A stretch of DNA of 64,000 nt from Bryum argenteum (Eukaryota > Streptophyta > Bryopsida > Bryales > Bryaceae), in assembly GCA_037043015.1 (NCBI GenBank), contig CM073321.1, positions 2,423,001 through 2,487,000 of the forward strand, given 5' to 3'. Positions within the stretch are counted from its first letter, which is position 1; each line of letters starts with the position of its first letter. This document shows positions 45,820 to 57,217 of the stretch, in pieces. The position numbers and the translations under genes are program-made. The notes under the pieces were generated by a model. It made no database searches and was not told the DNA's origin. It was given only the letters and a program-made list of their open reading frames with translations.

Positions 45820-46885
45820 TAGCTCGACTTGACTTAATTTCCTACCTAATATACTAGTTTATAAATAATCATTTGACATCAAATAGGAACGATCTAAACC
45901 TACAGACTCTGGACATAGCTCGAAACAATAACCTAAACAAATACCGTGCGTTTAGGAGGCATCGACCTAAACAGATCGCGTTTACTAGGCAGCGAACTAA
46001 ACACTCTGCATTTACCAGACAGCGACCTAACCATTGCATCTATTTGGGCTCAACCTAAACACTGCGTTTAGCAGACGCGACCTAACCACTGCCTCTAGTT
46101 GGGATCGACCTGAAAACTGCCTGTTTAGCAGGCAGCGACCTAAACACTGTGCATTTAGCAAACAGCGACCTAACAATGCGTTCAGTTCCGAGAGTTTCTA
46201 CAACTGTTCGTTTAGGAGGCAACGTTCTAAACACTGCGTTAAACAGGCAGAGACCTACACAATGCGCTTAGCAGGCAGGGACCTAATCACTGATTGTATT
46301 GCAGGCAGTGACCTGAACACTCATCGTTAAAAGGGAGCGACCTGAACACTGCGTTCGGTTGGAGGTGACATGAATAGTCCGTTTAGCAGGCAACGACCTA
46401 AACACTCTAAGTTAAACACTCTAAGTTTAACAGGCATCGACCTACACACCGTGTGCTTACCAGGCAGCGTCCTAATATCTGTGCGTTAAGCAGGTAGCGA
46501 CCTAAACACACTGTACGTTTAGCAGACATTGACCTATACAATGTGCGTTTAGCAGACAGCGACCTAAACTCACTGTTCGTTTAGCAGACATTGACCTATA
46601 CAATGTGCGTTTAGCAGATAGCGACCTAACACTGCGTTAAGATGGGAGAGTCCTAACCACTGCGCGTTTATCAAGTAGCGACCTAAACACTGCGTTAAAC
46701 AGGCATCGATGTATACACCGTGCGCTTAGCGGGTAGCGACCTTAAATCTGTGCGTTTAGCAGGCAGCTACCTAAAGCTGTGCGTTTAGCAGGCTGCTACC
46801 TAAAAGCTGTGCGTTTAGCTCGTGAAATAGGAAATACCTGTTTTTGCGACCTAAATGCACAGGCATCGACCTAAATGCACACTGT
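45820..46885 (-). repeat. Left array of TTTAG...CTAAA units (leader intron)
   Basis: Dozens of imperfect copies of a roughly 30-36-base unit, GCGACCTAAACACTGCGTTT plus AGCAGGCA, fill this kilobase. The first, more isolated palindrome is at 45821 (TTTAGCTCGACTTGACTTAA). Spacing is less regular than in the right array, and units often differ by a few bases. On the minus strand it lies between a GT donor at 46999 and the ATG at 45680, so it probably sits in the leader intron of the DUF7869-type gene. Confidence 0.7.
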
Positions 46886-46999
46886 CATTCTTGTATTTGT
46901 AGTGATGTAAAATGAATCGCGGGGAGAGGTCGCAAAGAGCAAGATGAAATAACAATGCAATTGCGCATGGAATTGCAATTGCGTATGGTAATGGCGTAC

Positions 47000-47470
47000 C
47001 TGATAGAGAGCAAAAACAAACCCTAGCGCACTGACGAACACCCTTGAACACACACCAAATGCAAGCGCGACCAAGGGCAAATGCAAGCGCGAGCTGTGCG
47101 AAGTGGTGGCAGCAGCGACGACGATCAACAGCACGAGAGGGCGCGCAACGACGAGGGCAGAGGAGGAGCGCAACGACGAAGGTGGTGGCAGCAGCAACGC
47201 TTGCTGGCCTGTGCGGTGCGGAGCGTTGGCCTGTGCGGTGCGGAGCGAGGAGCGGCGGACTGGCGTGCTCGGAGCTGGCGGAGCGCTGGCTGGGGGTTGG
47301 CTTGCGGAGGGAGTCGGCTGGGGCTCTTGGCTGGTTGGCGGGAAGCCCATTCAAAATTGGGCGGGAAGCTCGCGCCAACGGGCGGCGGGCTGCCCTGCCC
47401 GGCCTGCCCTGCGCGACGTGGCGGCGTGGGGCCGCTGCCCGGGGGTTCCCGCTGCCCCAGCTAAATCGAA
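47000..47470 (-). promoter_or_regulatory. Left GC-rich 5' module (leader exon and promoter)
   Basis: A GC-rich block contrasts sharply with the AT-rich DNA beside it. On the minus strand it ends TTTTTGCTCTCTATCAG, followed by GTACGC at 46999, a good splice donor. The right module at 55480-56112 ends TTTTTGCTCTCTCCAATTAG with CAG and GTACGC. The similarity of the two, in inverted orientation, continues through the start of the arrays. Long open frames on both strands here are Ala/Arg/Ser-rich shadows of the base composition and I do not call them genes. Confidence 0.5.
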
Positions 47471-47508
47471 TGATAAAAAGAAATTAAGTCTCAACTATAT
47501 TATAATTA

Positions 47509-48705
47509 AAAAATTAAGACATAATTCCGTAATGCAACTAACTTATTTGTTTCAAAATCATTGATTAAGATTTTAATTATACATAGGCTAATAAATAATT
47601 TAGTACTCTTTCTATCACACTTTCTAACGATGACCTAAATAATTCACTATAGATCAATCTTAGAATAAATTACCTTAGTAATAATTCAAATCGAATCTTA
47701 GAATAACACATTCAAAATAATTGAATACTATAACTACAATAGTCTTTATATTTTACGAGATACTAGTCTTCGAAGATTTGACATCAAATAACTCATGACA
47801 TGTGTTAAACTCAGGTGAACACCCCTTTTGTGCTCTAATCTTGTCTTATTCATTGTTTTCGTGGTTGCATGTAAATTATAACATATAGCGGCGATAATCG
47901 TATGCGTAATTTAAAAATACCATCGTTTTCATATGCTTATTGTTTACTAAGACGCGTGTAACTCACTATTTACTTATGTATCTGCAATAACACCCGTACT
48001 TGTTGTCTTATCTATTTAAAAGATTCTAAATAAAATACTAAATAGTCTTAACTCTCATATTGATTTAAGAACACCTCAACACATAAATTTGGTTCATTGA
48101 GATAATGTAAGTAAATATGATTATTAATTTTTCTATTCTTTTATGCTTTATTTGTTTATTATTTAAACTTATAATCACAGCGTGTAAAACATGATTCACG
48201 TTTAAATGAAATTTTCATAGACTGACCTTTGTGCTTCAACAAACTTCATAAACTGATAATTACTTAGCGCATGAATTAAAACTAATTATATTATCCTTGC
48301 CTCTAGCTTTATTTCTACTATTTTTCAATATTATAATAAATTTGAAAACTTTAATTCCAATGATTAAAATAAATTACTTATGAAATCAAATTTAAATAAA
48401 AAATTAAAAAACAAATCCATGATGCAACTAACTTATTTATTTCAAAATCATGCATTAAGATTTGAATTATACATAGGCTGATAAGTAATTTACTACTCTT
48501 TCTATTACACTTTCTAACGATGTGCTAAATAATTCACTTTAGATCAATCTCAAAATAGATCAATTAAAATAATTCAAAATAACACAATCTACTAATTAGA
48601 ATCTTACAATAATACATTCAAAATAACTAAATTATTCCATACCTAGAATAGTACATATACTTTACGAGTTACTAAACTTCGAATATTGATCATCAAATAA
48701 CTCAA
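47509..48705 (+). repeat. Direct repeat pair of about 300 bp in the spacer
   Basis: 47509-47795 and 48399-48705 share ATGCAACTAACTTATTT, ACACTTTCTAACGATG and ATCAAATAACTC in the same order, about 890-915 bp apart, with many differences. It is an old duplication with no coding content. Confidence 0.75.
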
Positions 48706-51129
48706 TTAATATCTTAGAATATTTCGCTTAAAATATCTGAATTCGAATCTTAATAAACCAACTTTTAATGAAATTCTTGAATATTATACCTATCATATCA
48801 AACTTCATTTACGTAATATTTATTTTAGTATACCACATCAAATCTAGTAAATAAATAAATTAACAAGACTCAGCATATTTTGTACTTAAGTAATAAACTT
48901 TGAATATTGCACTTACAACAATTTTAATCCTAGAATACTTCTATTAGAAATTATTAGTACTAATATATGTAGGTTATTGAACGTAATTTTCCAAATACTT
49001 AGATTAGAATAATTCGCTTAAAATAAATGTACACAAAAATTAGAATACTATCTTTAAAATTTGTGAATCCTAATTATTCTTATACTACTTCACCAAATTT
49101 AATAAGAATTCTGTTATAAGTTCATACTTATTTACTAAATACTAACTTTAGTATACCTGACTCTAAATATAATGAAACTAATATCTATAATTGAAAAGAA
49201 AATAATTTAGTATTATATTTATTCCAAAAATTATGTAACAAATATTATATCTAAAGATATAACGATTATTAAGGCTTTAAATAAAGTATAAAGGCTTAAA
49301 ATATTTATTTTTATAACTTTTTGAAAACTAAATCATTCATATAACTTTTTTTTTTTTTTAATTCAGAAAATGAATTCATCTAATATTTTTAATTTTAATA
49401 TAGACTTTAGCTTATTACGTATCAATTGATATAAGTTTTTTATAGATGTAACATTTACATGTTATATTTATAAAAAACTTATTTATTCACAAGAGATAAA
49501 AGTTATAATTCAATGTATATTTCAAATACAGAAACCATTTATAAATCATCGAACTGAGCATAAATTTTTCTATAAAATCATTAAAATTAAACGAAAAAAC
49601 AGCAGTAAAAAATAAAAAAGTCAAGGTATTTTAATTTAAATAAATTTAAGAACAAATTATAATATATTTTAGCAAACTAAAATTATTCTTAAATTTTATA
49701 AAAATTTATATTATTCATATACAAATGACAAATTAAATTTCTATAGATAAATAATAAACAAAGTACGAATTTAATAAACAAAGTACCAATTTTCAAGATA
49801 AATATGTATTTTATATTAAACTAGATATACATGTCATTCGTATTGTACGGTCGACTTATTTTACGAGATAATATTATGTTAATATATACTTATCTAATTG
49901 CACGTCAGCACCTCCCACATATCTTACACATTCAATCAAGGTTGTCATTGCAAAGCTATAGTAAAGGTGCACGGGGTCTTATTGTCTAGCCGTTGGCACT
50001 CTGCATCATCAGGAAGAATTCAATTTCACTGAGTTCATGTTGGAGAAAGCAGGGCAGCCATTTTATTCTTATCATTAGTATTACTTATTTTATGACGTTA
50101 TATTAGATTTTAACTTTCATTTTGAGGATTAAATAACTAAATAAACATTTGAATATTTAAGAAAGTCTTTGTGTGAGAAATTGAACCTATTCTATGCTTA
50201 TGTCTTAAATTATTTGACCTTGTGAAATCATAAGAATAAGATTTATGAAAACTAATTAAAGGAATGAAATTTTTTAGTACTGAACCTTCTTAAGCTTAAA
50301 CGTAAGCTTAAAACATGTAATTCGTTATAATGAGAATATTCAGATTATCTAATTGATGAAACTTAAGCTTGAGTTGAGCGAAATGTACTATTTGGATACA
50401 TTAAGTTTGATCCAAGCTAAACCCACATTTATGCATTATTTAACTAAATATGGACTTTCGGCTTATTTAGCGATTTAAAATATGGGGAGATCTCTCTATC
50501 CATGACCTTAAAATCTACATATTTGAAGAGAATATTCATAGAACTTAGATTCTAGAAATATTTTACAACTATTGTTCTTAATTGTAGACTGTAGACTGTT
50601 CATATTTAGTCAAATATATAATATTTCTCAAATTCATTGAATAATACCATTATAATGAATTACGTCTTTTAACCGAATCGAGTTTATTTCATCATATATT
50701 GTTTACGTTGTAATAATTATAATGAATCATAAACATATAAAACTCTTTACTCCTTACTATGATGTATTCTAAGCAATACAATATAATTTAAATTCATTTT
50801 AAGTATTGTGCTTAATCTTGGACATTTTTTTTTTTAAAGGATGTTCATACTTCAAATTAAGGATTGTTAAAATTATATATGTTTATTGAAATTATACTTT
50901 TGAAATTATTTGTTGAAACTATAATTTTAAATAAATAAACTTCTCTATAAGACTATCTTACAGTACTCTACAATATATCATTATGCATTAACAACATGAC
51001 ACTGCAATGTACATTTATATTTATCTATACTTTATTAAAATATAATTTATAGAAAAGCAGCATTAAGTAAAATTTATTTATAATTTAACAAGCAAGCTAA
51101 AAAGGTATTACAAATAAAACTTGTAAAGC

Positions 51130-52350
51130 ATTATGACTGAAATTATTCATCTTTATCGTCTAGAAATTACTCAAACATATTGCTTAGCATCATGTGTATG
51201 TTGGGTTACTTATTATAAAAATGTTTTGCTACTCTTGATCGAGATATCAATCATCTTTCGTAGCAATTCTATCACATCAAGAGTTGTGCAGTTTTCAAAT
51301 CTTGCATCACTTATAGCCATGCGTGGGCACCGAAAATCTCAGAACTGAATTATCAACACTTCTCACTGTGAGTAGCATTAATACAAGTTGCTGCTTTCTC
51401 GTTTATGATGAACAACTCGAGCTGCAAAAGTCCGACAACAAAGAGTGCGAGCCGAGAGATTGAGTCTAATCACTCAGGTCCAGTGTACATCTCACCCGAG
51501 CCGATGGACACTAACGATGTGAAAACCATGCCGTTCAAAATTCATGGTGAAAAGCTCCAAGTGCTTCTCACGTTGCAGAAGGGTTTGTACTTCAAGAAGA
51601 CTTTCACACAAGCATAGACGACGAATTCAGCCTCAAGTACTGAACCGCTAAGCGATGCATATTATCTCCCTTGTCTGATAACTCATTATTGCCAATCTAC
51701 CCATGTACTCAACACTCTATTGGCAAATCCATCTTGTTTTGAATGCTGCTTGCAAAGTAAAAAAGACTCAGCCTCGTTGTGCGCCTTTTATCCTTAGCAA
51801 TGCCTTCAGAACGTAGTGTCTACAGCGTTTTAAGCGCGGGCCTCCCTACAGCGACGACTCGGCTTGATGTAGAGTGGGTGCTAACTCTCTTCGAATTGTA
51901 TAGCAATGGTATCGAGTTTCTTCAGTTTCAAATCTGGGCAAGCAAAGTCCCACGCGGTATCCATTGTTAACATCGATTGCAAATACATCAATCGATGGAT
52001 TGATTATTAAAATCGAAACGAATGAAACAATTCGATCATAAATGATTTTCTCAATGTTGCATCTATATGTATAATTTTATCTTCTGGCGTGCACTTTAAT
52101 ACTTGCTTACATTTCTCAGAGCAAGTGAGAGACGACACTTGATTTGTGTTGAGTTCAACTTGGTGCGAAAAGATTGCAATAAGTCTTATATATTTTGCAT
52201 TCTTCTATCTTGAGGAGTGTTGAAACATTGCTACAGCTATGATAAGAGGCTGTAGAATCGGCAAATACAGAGTTTTTTTTCACCAAGTTTGCGATTGTGT
52301 TTCTGACACAACCAATATGCATAGGCGAATTGCAATTTTGAAACATAAGA
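51130..52350. other. Islet of mixed composition in the spacer
   Basis: Base composition rises from the AT-rich surroundings, and short frames exist on both strands (for example SNHSGPVYISPEPMDTNDVK at 51405-51617 on the plus strand). They are broken and do not resemble any family I know. It may be the remnant of a gene or transposon. Confidence 0.3.
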
Positions 52351-52403
52351 TGATAAAGAATATCAAATTTCTTTCCTAGATTTTAAATTGTGAATTTATC
52401 ATT

Positions 52404-52500
52404 ACTTAAACAATGTTTTTGTTTGATATACACTGTTGTTCATTTTATATACACTGTTGCTTATTTGATATATACTGTTCCTTCTTTGATATACATTGTC
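52404..52500 (+). repeat. Short tandem repeat TTTGATATACACTGTT
   Basis: Four imperfect copies of a unit of about 27-28 bases, with the core TGATATACACTGTTGTTC, lie in a row. Confidence 0.7.
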
Positions 52501-53607
52501 GCATATAAAAACTAAAAAAAAAGTTATGAAGTCATGTTTACAAAAAGAAGAAATGTAATTTACCAGTATTTTTTTAATTTAAAACTTATTAAAATTGTCA
52601 ATGTTGACCAATTTTGCAATTCAATTTAACTAACTAGAATCTTAGAGAAATGTAAGATTGAAATATCCATACTTTTATGTGATAAATAAGTTATTTTACT
52701 CTTATTATCTAAGAATAATATAAATTGATTTAAATTTCAAACAAAGAAGAAATAGCAAATTAGACAATAAGAAAAATTATAAATTTTGATTAATCTAAAA
52801 ATTAGCGTGTATAAATTATAAAATTTAATATATAAAATCATATCAGTATTACATCTATACAGTTGATTCTGATTAATACTGTACAAATTGAACAAAATAT
52901 TTAAAAATAATGGAAAAATAGATTAATGAAATGATGATAAAAATACCATTATTTGGCTAAATAAATACCATCTTATGAATATTATATAAACAAATTTTTT
53001 TTTTGTAGAAATGCAAAAAATATTATTGACGGAATCGCATCTATATGTAATGTTATGAATGCAATTTATATAATTGACAATAATAAATAAGTAAGAAATG
53101 AAAGAGTAGAATGTAAATGTAATAACTCTTTATACATTAAAAATATATTAGAAAAATGTAATGAATGTGTTATTTTTGTATTTTTATATTAAACTTCATT
53201 TATGTATTTTATTTTATACCAAACATTTAAAAAATTAAAAAAACAATTACAGTAGAAGTGTAATTCCTAATATATTAGTAACAACTAAGAAAGTTGTGTT
53301 CCAGCTAATAATGAGCATATAAAAATGATATAATTTTGACAAAAAGAATAACGCAACTATATGTAATTATTTATTTGCAATGAGGAGATTTTAAATGATT
53401 AAAACTCGAGAAGTTAGAAGAAAAACTTAGATGTTTTATACAATATGAACAACATAATTATCAAAAAGTAGTGTCTTAAAGACTCTATAATAATCGTAAA
53501 TTTTGAATTGTATGTATTCGAACAATGTTTCTAAATTAACTATCATTTGTTTTATAATTAATTAAGATGTGTATAATTTTTTAAATTAATCTAAAATGTT
53601 ATTATTT

Positions 53608-54900
53608 TAGTAAGTACTTGTAAATAGTTATTATTGGCTAAAATCAGTCATTATATGAATAAATCGAAATAAACTACAAGTAATTAATGAGAAACCTTAA
53701 TATTTTTGTGAAATAGAACAAAATATTACAATAATAAAACCTTGTTGTGTTTGTGATTGAAAAGTAATTCGGAACAATTTAGCAAATCAAATAGAGATCT
53801 GTAAATTGATATTTTGAAATTAACTTTTAAACAGCTGAGGCTTATTTTAGCAAAATAGCACATTTTAGCAAAATATCACATCGTCTTAGATAAAAATCAT
53901 TAGAACCTATTAGAAGTTCAATCGTACAAACTTGTAATAGACTTATCGAAGATCGTGTGGACCAAAATTTGGGGCCTTATAAATTGTAAGATCATAACAT
54001 ATTAATATCAAAAATAAACTGCAAAATTTTATTATTAACACTTTGAGGTAAAATTGCTACTAATATACATATTGCAATGAAATAATCACCAACGAGAAAA
54101 ACTTGATCTTGTTCATTTTTACGAGTCCTTTACTCAACAAAAATACATCCAAACAATTTCTTGGCTGATATAAAAGCCATGCAATGGTAAAAACTACGGA
54201 ACATTTTTTAAAAAAAATATAGCTCAAAATTAGACTCATATCAATCAATTTAATGCATTATGTTCAAAACATTTTCGATCTTGTTTATGTTTCTACCACT
54301 TAGACTACACTCTAATTGAGGGCCATCACAAAAAATTAAGTTGAATTCCAACGGTGGATGAGGGACATATAGCTTTTCAAGTATCATACATTCTTCATTT
54401 TTACTGTTGTCAAAACATCATTGCAAATCCAATAGCAAAATCATTTGAATCTAAAAACTTCTCATTTCAAAGTTATTAAGAATTTCCTAAGATTTAACCA
54501 TGAAAAAAATAAATATTGAAATAATAATTTTAATTTCACTTAATTGCTTGCAATGGTAATACATGCCTTAGGCTTGGAAACCCAAAAACAAGAGTTCTCT
54601 TCCCTTAAATGCATACCATTAATTCATACTTTATTGTATGCACTTCCAAATTTTACAACACGAACTAGACCTGATTAATAACCAAATCAGGTATAAGTGT
54701 AATTTCTTAGTTAGTAATTAGAAACAGTTATCTTTGACTAAAATCACATATTATATGAGAAATTCGTAATAAAGTAGAAGTAAATAATGGGAACCTATAA
54801 TATTTACGTCAAATATTGTTACAATAAGAAAAGTTTGTCGTCTTTGTCATTTAAGGCTAATTCGGAACAATCTATCAAATCAATTAGAGTCTACTAAATT
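53608..54900 (+). repeat. Second, older direct repeat pair in the spacer
   Basis: 53608-53812 and 54705-54900 share the order GGCTAAAATCA, TTATATGA, AATAATGRGAACCT, AATTCGGAACAAT and ATCAAAT with gaps and many changes. No coding content is seen. Confidence 0.6.
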
Positions 54901-55479
54901 GAATGGCGTTTATAACTTAACCCCTAAAAATCCAAGAAAGCCGAAATGGCTTTTTGGGGTTTCTGCAGGGTAAAAAGTCAGCCAACTTTGACCATTATAA
55001 TCTCAAAATCGGAAAAAAAATAAACGGTTCAAATTTGACATATGAGGGTAAAGTTCACTTCAAGATCCTATGATTGGATCTTCTAAATAATGCTTAGATT
55101 GAGTTTTTTCGGGCCTGAAGTAGAAGAGGGTCCTTTGTGATAATTTAGACAATTTTGTATTAAGGATCTTTAGGGGTTAACAAACTTTGAATATGTTACA
55201 AAATAAAGAAAAAAGTAACTTTTATAATTTGATGATTGCTCTTCAAAATTGAGGTTTGATCATAATCCGATTGATTAAACTCTTTGGGGTTAAATATATT
55301 ACAAAAAGTGCAGTAATGTGGTCTAGAGAATATTCTAAGAATTAGAAAATTAATAAGCCTGGACAATTTGTAAGTAATGGAAGTGCAAAAAAGAACATAC
55401 AAAAATGGATATTGTGAAATAGAGTGTTTGAATTTAACAAACTGTAGCAATATAATAAAAAACATTCACAATACTACGG

Positions 55480-56112
55480 CAGCGGGCACTCCGGGGCATT
55501 TAAGGCACCCCGGGCAGCGCTGCCCCAACACGCACGGGCGGCGGGCACCCAGGGGCAGCCCGGGCAGCAGCCTAGAGCCGCCTAATGCCCGTGGGGCAGC
55601 CCGCGCTGCCGCCACGCGGCCATTTCCCTGGGCAGCCGGCGGGGTCGCCGACATCTCCCGCGCGAGCGCCTCGCCGACACTCCCCGCTCTCTCATTTTGT
55701 TGTTCGCCGTTTGCCGCAGCTCCTCCCACCTTCGCTTACCTTCGCGCCGATCGTCGCCGTCTTTCTGCTGCTCTTCATCGTCGCCCTCCTCCCGCATTGT
55801 GCGTGCTCCTCCTCGTCGCGGTTCTGCTGTTCCACAGTTGCTCGTCGCGCTCTTGCTCGATCGACTCCCTCCTCCTCGTTCGCGCGCTCTTCCTGCGCGC
55901 TTTGTGCTGCTGCTCTTGTGCTTTGTGCTGCTGCGCTTGAGCTGGGGTTTCGCCAAATACAAATTTGAGGCCTCATTTTCGAATTTCCGCTTGAGCTGGG
56001 GTTTTCCGCATTCAGCTTTTCGATTAGGTCGTGCTTGTTTCGACCCTGATTTGCGGCTAGGGTCTCAGCGTTTCGTGACCGCGCGCTTGTTTTTGCTCTC
56101 TCCAATTAGCAG
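55480..56112 (+). promoter_or_regulatory. Right GC-rich 5' module (leader exon and promoter)
   Basis: The sequence jumps from AT-rich to GC-rich at about 55480, with repeated GGGCAGC and GCTGCCC strings. It then becomes a CTCGTCG-rich leader that ends in CTCTCCAATTAGCAG, next to GTACGC at 56113. Together with the left module it forms a diverged inverted pair about 8 kb apart. Long frames here on both strands are composition-driven. I infer a promoter and untranslated first exon for the gene at 57024. Confidence 0.5.
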
Positions 56113-56229
56113 GTACGCAATATGCATACGCGATTCCAATTTCTTACGCATTTGCATTTCATTTCCAACTTGATCTTGCATTTTTCGACCTCTGCGCGCT
56201 CTTCACTTTACATAACTAGAATAACATTG

Positions 56230-57000
56230 TGCATTTAGGTCGACGGGTGTGCATTTAGGTCGATGGGTGTGCATTTAGGTCGCAAAATTAGGTATTTCCT
56301 ATTTCACGAGCTAAACACACATCTTTTAGGTCGCAAAAACTGGTATCTCCAATTTCACGAGCTAAACGCACAGCTTTTAAGTAGCTGCCTGCTAAACGCA
56401 CACGTTTTAGGTAGCTGCCTGCTAAACGCACACTTTTTAGGTAGCTGCCTTCTAAACGCACAGCTCTTACGTAGCTGCCTGCTTAACCCACTGCTTTTAG
56501 GTAGCTGCTTTCTAAACGCACAGCTTGAAGGTTGCTGCTTGCTCAACTCACACCTTTGATGTAGCTGCTTTCTAAACGAACAGATTTTAGGTAGCACCCT
56601 GCTAAATGCACATTTTTTAGGTAGTTGCCTCCTTAACGCACAGCTCGTACGTAGATGCCTCCTTAACGCACAAATGTTGGGTACATGCCTTATTAACGCA
56701 TATCTTTTAGGTAGCTTCCGGCTAAACCCACATTTTTTAGGTAGCTCCCTGCTAAATGCACACTTTTTAGGGAGCTGCTTCCTGATCGCACACCTCTTAC
56801 GTAGCTGCCTCCTTAACACACTACTGTTAGGTAGCTGCCTTCCAAACGCACGGATGTTAGGTAGATGCCTTCTTAACGCACATCTTTTAGGTAGCTACCT
56901 GCTAAACGCACAGCTGTTAGGTAGATGCCTCCAAAACGCACAGCTGTTAGGTAGATGCCTGATATCGCTTAGCTTTTAGGTAGCTGCCTGCTAAATGCAC
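56230..57000 (+). repeat. Right array: 30-bp TTTAG...CTAAA tandem units (leader intron)
   Basis: From about 56371 the sequence repeats with a 30-bp period, TTTTAGGTAGCTGCCTGCTA plus AACGCACAGC, for some 20 units with small changes. Looser TTTAGGTCG units lie before it. Every unit has the TTTAG and CTAAA arms of the intron palindromes. It lies between the donor at 56113 and an acceptor AG at 57021, so it should be removed by splicing. A 154-codon open frame on the other strand with a 10-residue repeat is only the array read as protein. Confidence 0.85.
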
Positions 57001-57023
57001 AGTTATTGCGCTGAATAGCAGAC

Positions 57024-57116
57024 ATGGCTCGCACCAAGCAGACTCCTACAATTGTTCCCGCTCCCGCAGAAAGGGACATCCGTTCTGGTAGTCAGGATGA
57101 ACCTCTTGACAATCAG
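57024..57116 (+). CDS. Exon 1 of ParB/methyltransferase-like gene, H3-tail-like N-terminus
   Basis: ATG at 57024 lies three bases after an acceptor CAG and has a good plant context (gacATGGCT). The exon encodes 31 residues starting MARTKQTPTIVPAP and ends at a GTATGA donor in phase 0. The next exon opens at 57218 with VPFDLSN in the same phase. MARTKQT is the exact start of histone H3, after which the sequences part. If the Met is removed as in H3, the Ala-Arg-Thr-Lys end would be exposed as in the H3 lysine-4 tail. The peptide match is seen; mimicry is inference. Confidence 0.6.
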
Positions 57117-57217
57117 GTATGAATTCTTCTTGTACTTTCATGGTTTGTTTTTAAAATTCTGAATTCATATCCAGGACATGCATTTCGAGCTAATTCTTGT
57201 TGCTTCTTTTAAATCAG

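Larger units (their letters stand above)
47471..55479. other. AT-rich spacer of about 8 kb
   Basis: This spacer is very AT-rich and has stops in all frames. It holds old internal duplications (47509-47795 with 48399-48705, and 53608-53812 with 54705-54900), a short tandem repeat at 52404-52500, homopolymer runs and one islet of more mixed composition at 51130-52350. Degraded forms of the TTTAG/CTAAA palindrome may be present at 50290-50420. I see no gene. Confidence 0.6.

Noticed and set aside
46851-47564. Overlapping long frames on both strands in the left GC-rich block
   Set aside because: Ala/Arg/Ser-rich shadows of GC-rich DNA in several frames at once, with no family match.
51405-51970. 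Possible Ty1/copia remnant
   Set aside because: Short broken frames on both strands show no recognisable RT, integrase or gag motif.
55377-56173. Overlapping long frames on both strands in the right GC-rich block
   Set aside because: Same reason; the block ends in a splice donor and is better read as leader.
56355-56819. 154-codon open frame on the minus strand with a 10-residue repeat (QLPKKCAFSR type)
   Set aside because: It is the 30-bp array read as protein; a period divisible by three keeps any frame open.
56371-57000. CRISPR-like look of a regular 30-bp array
   Set aside because: There are no unique spacers between repeats, no leader or cas genes, and the surroundings are plant nuclear DNA with introns.
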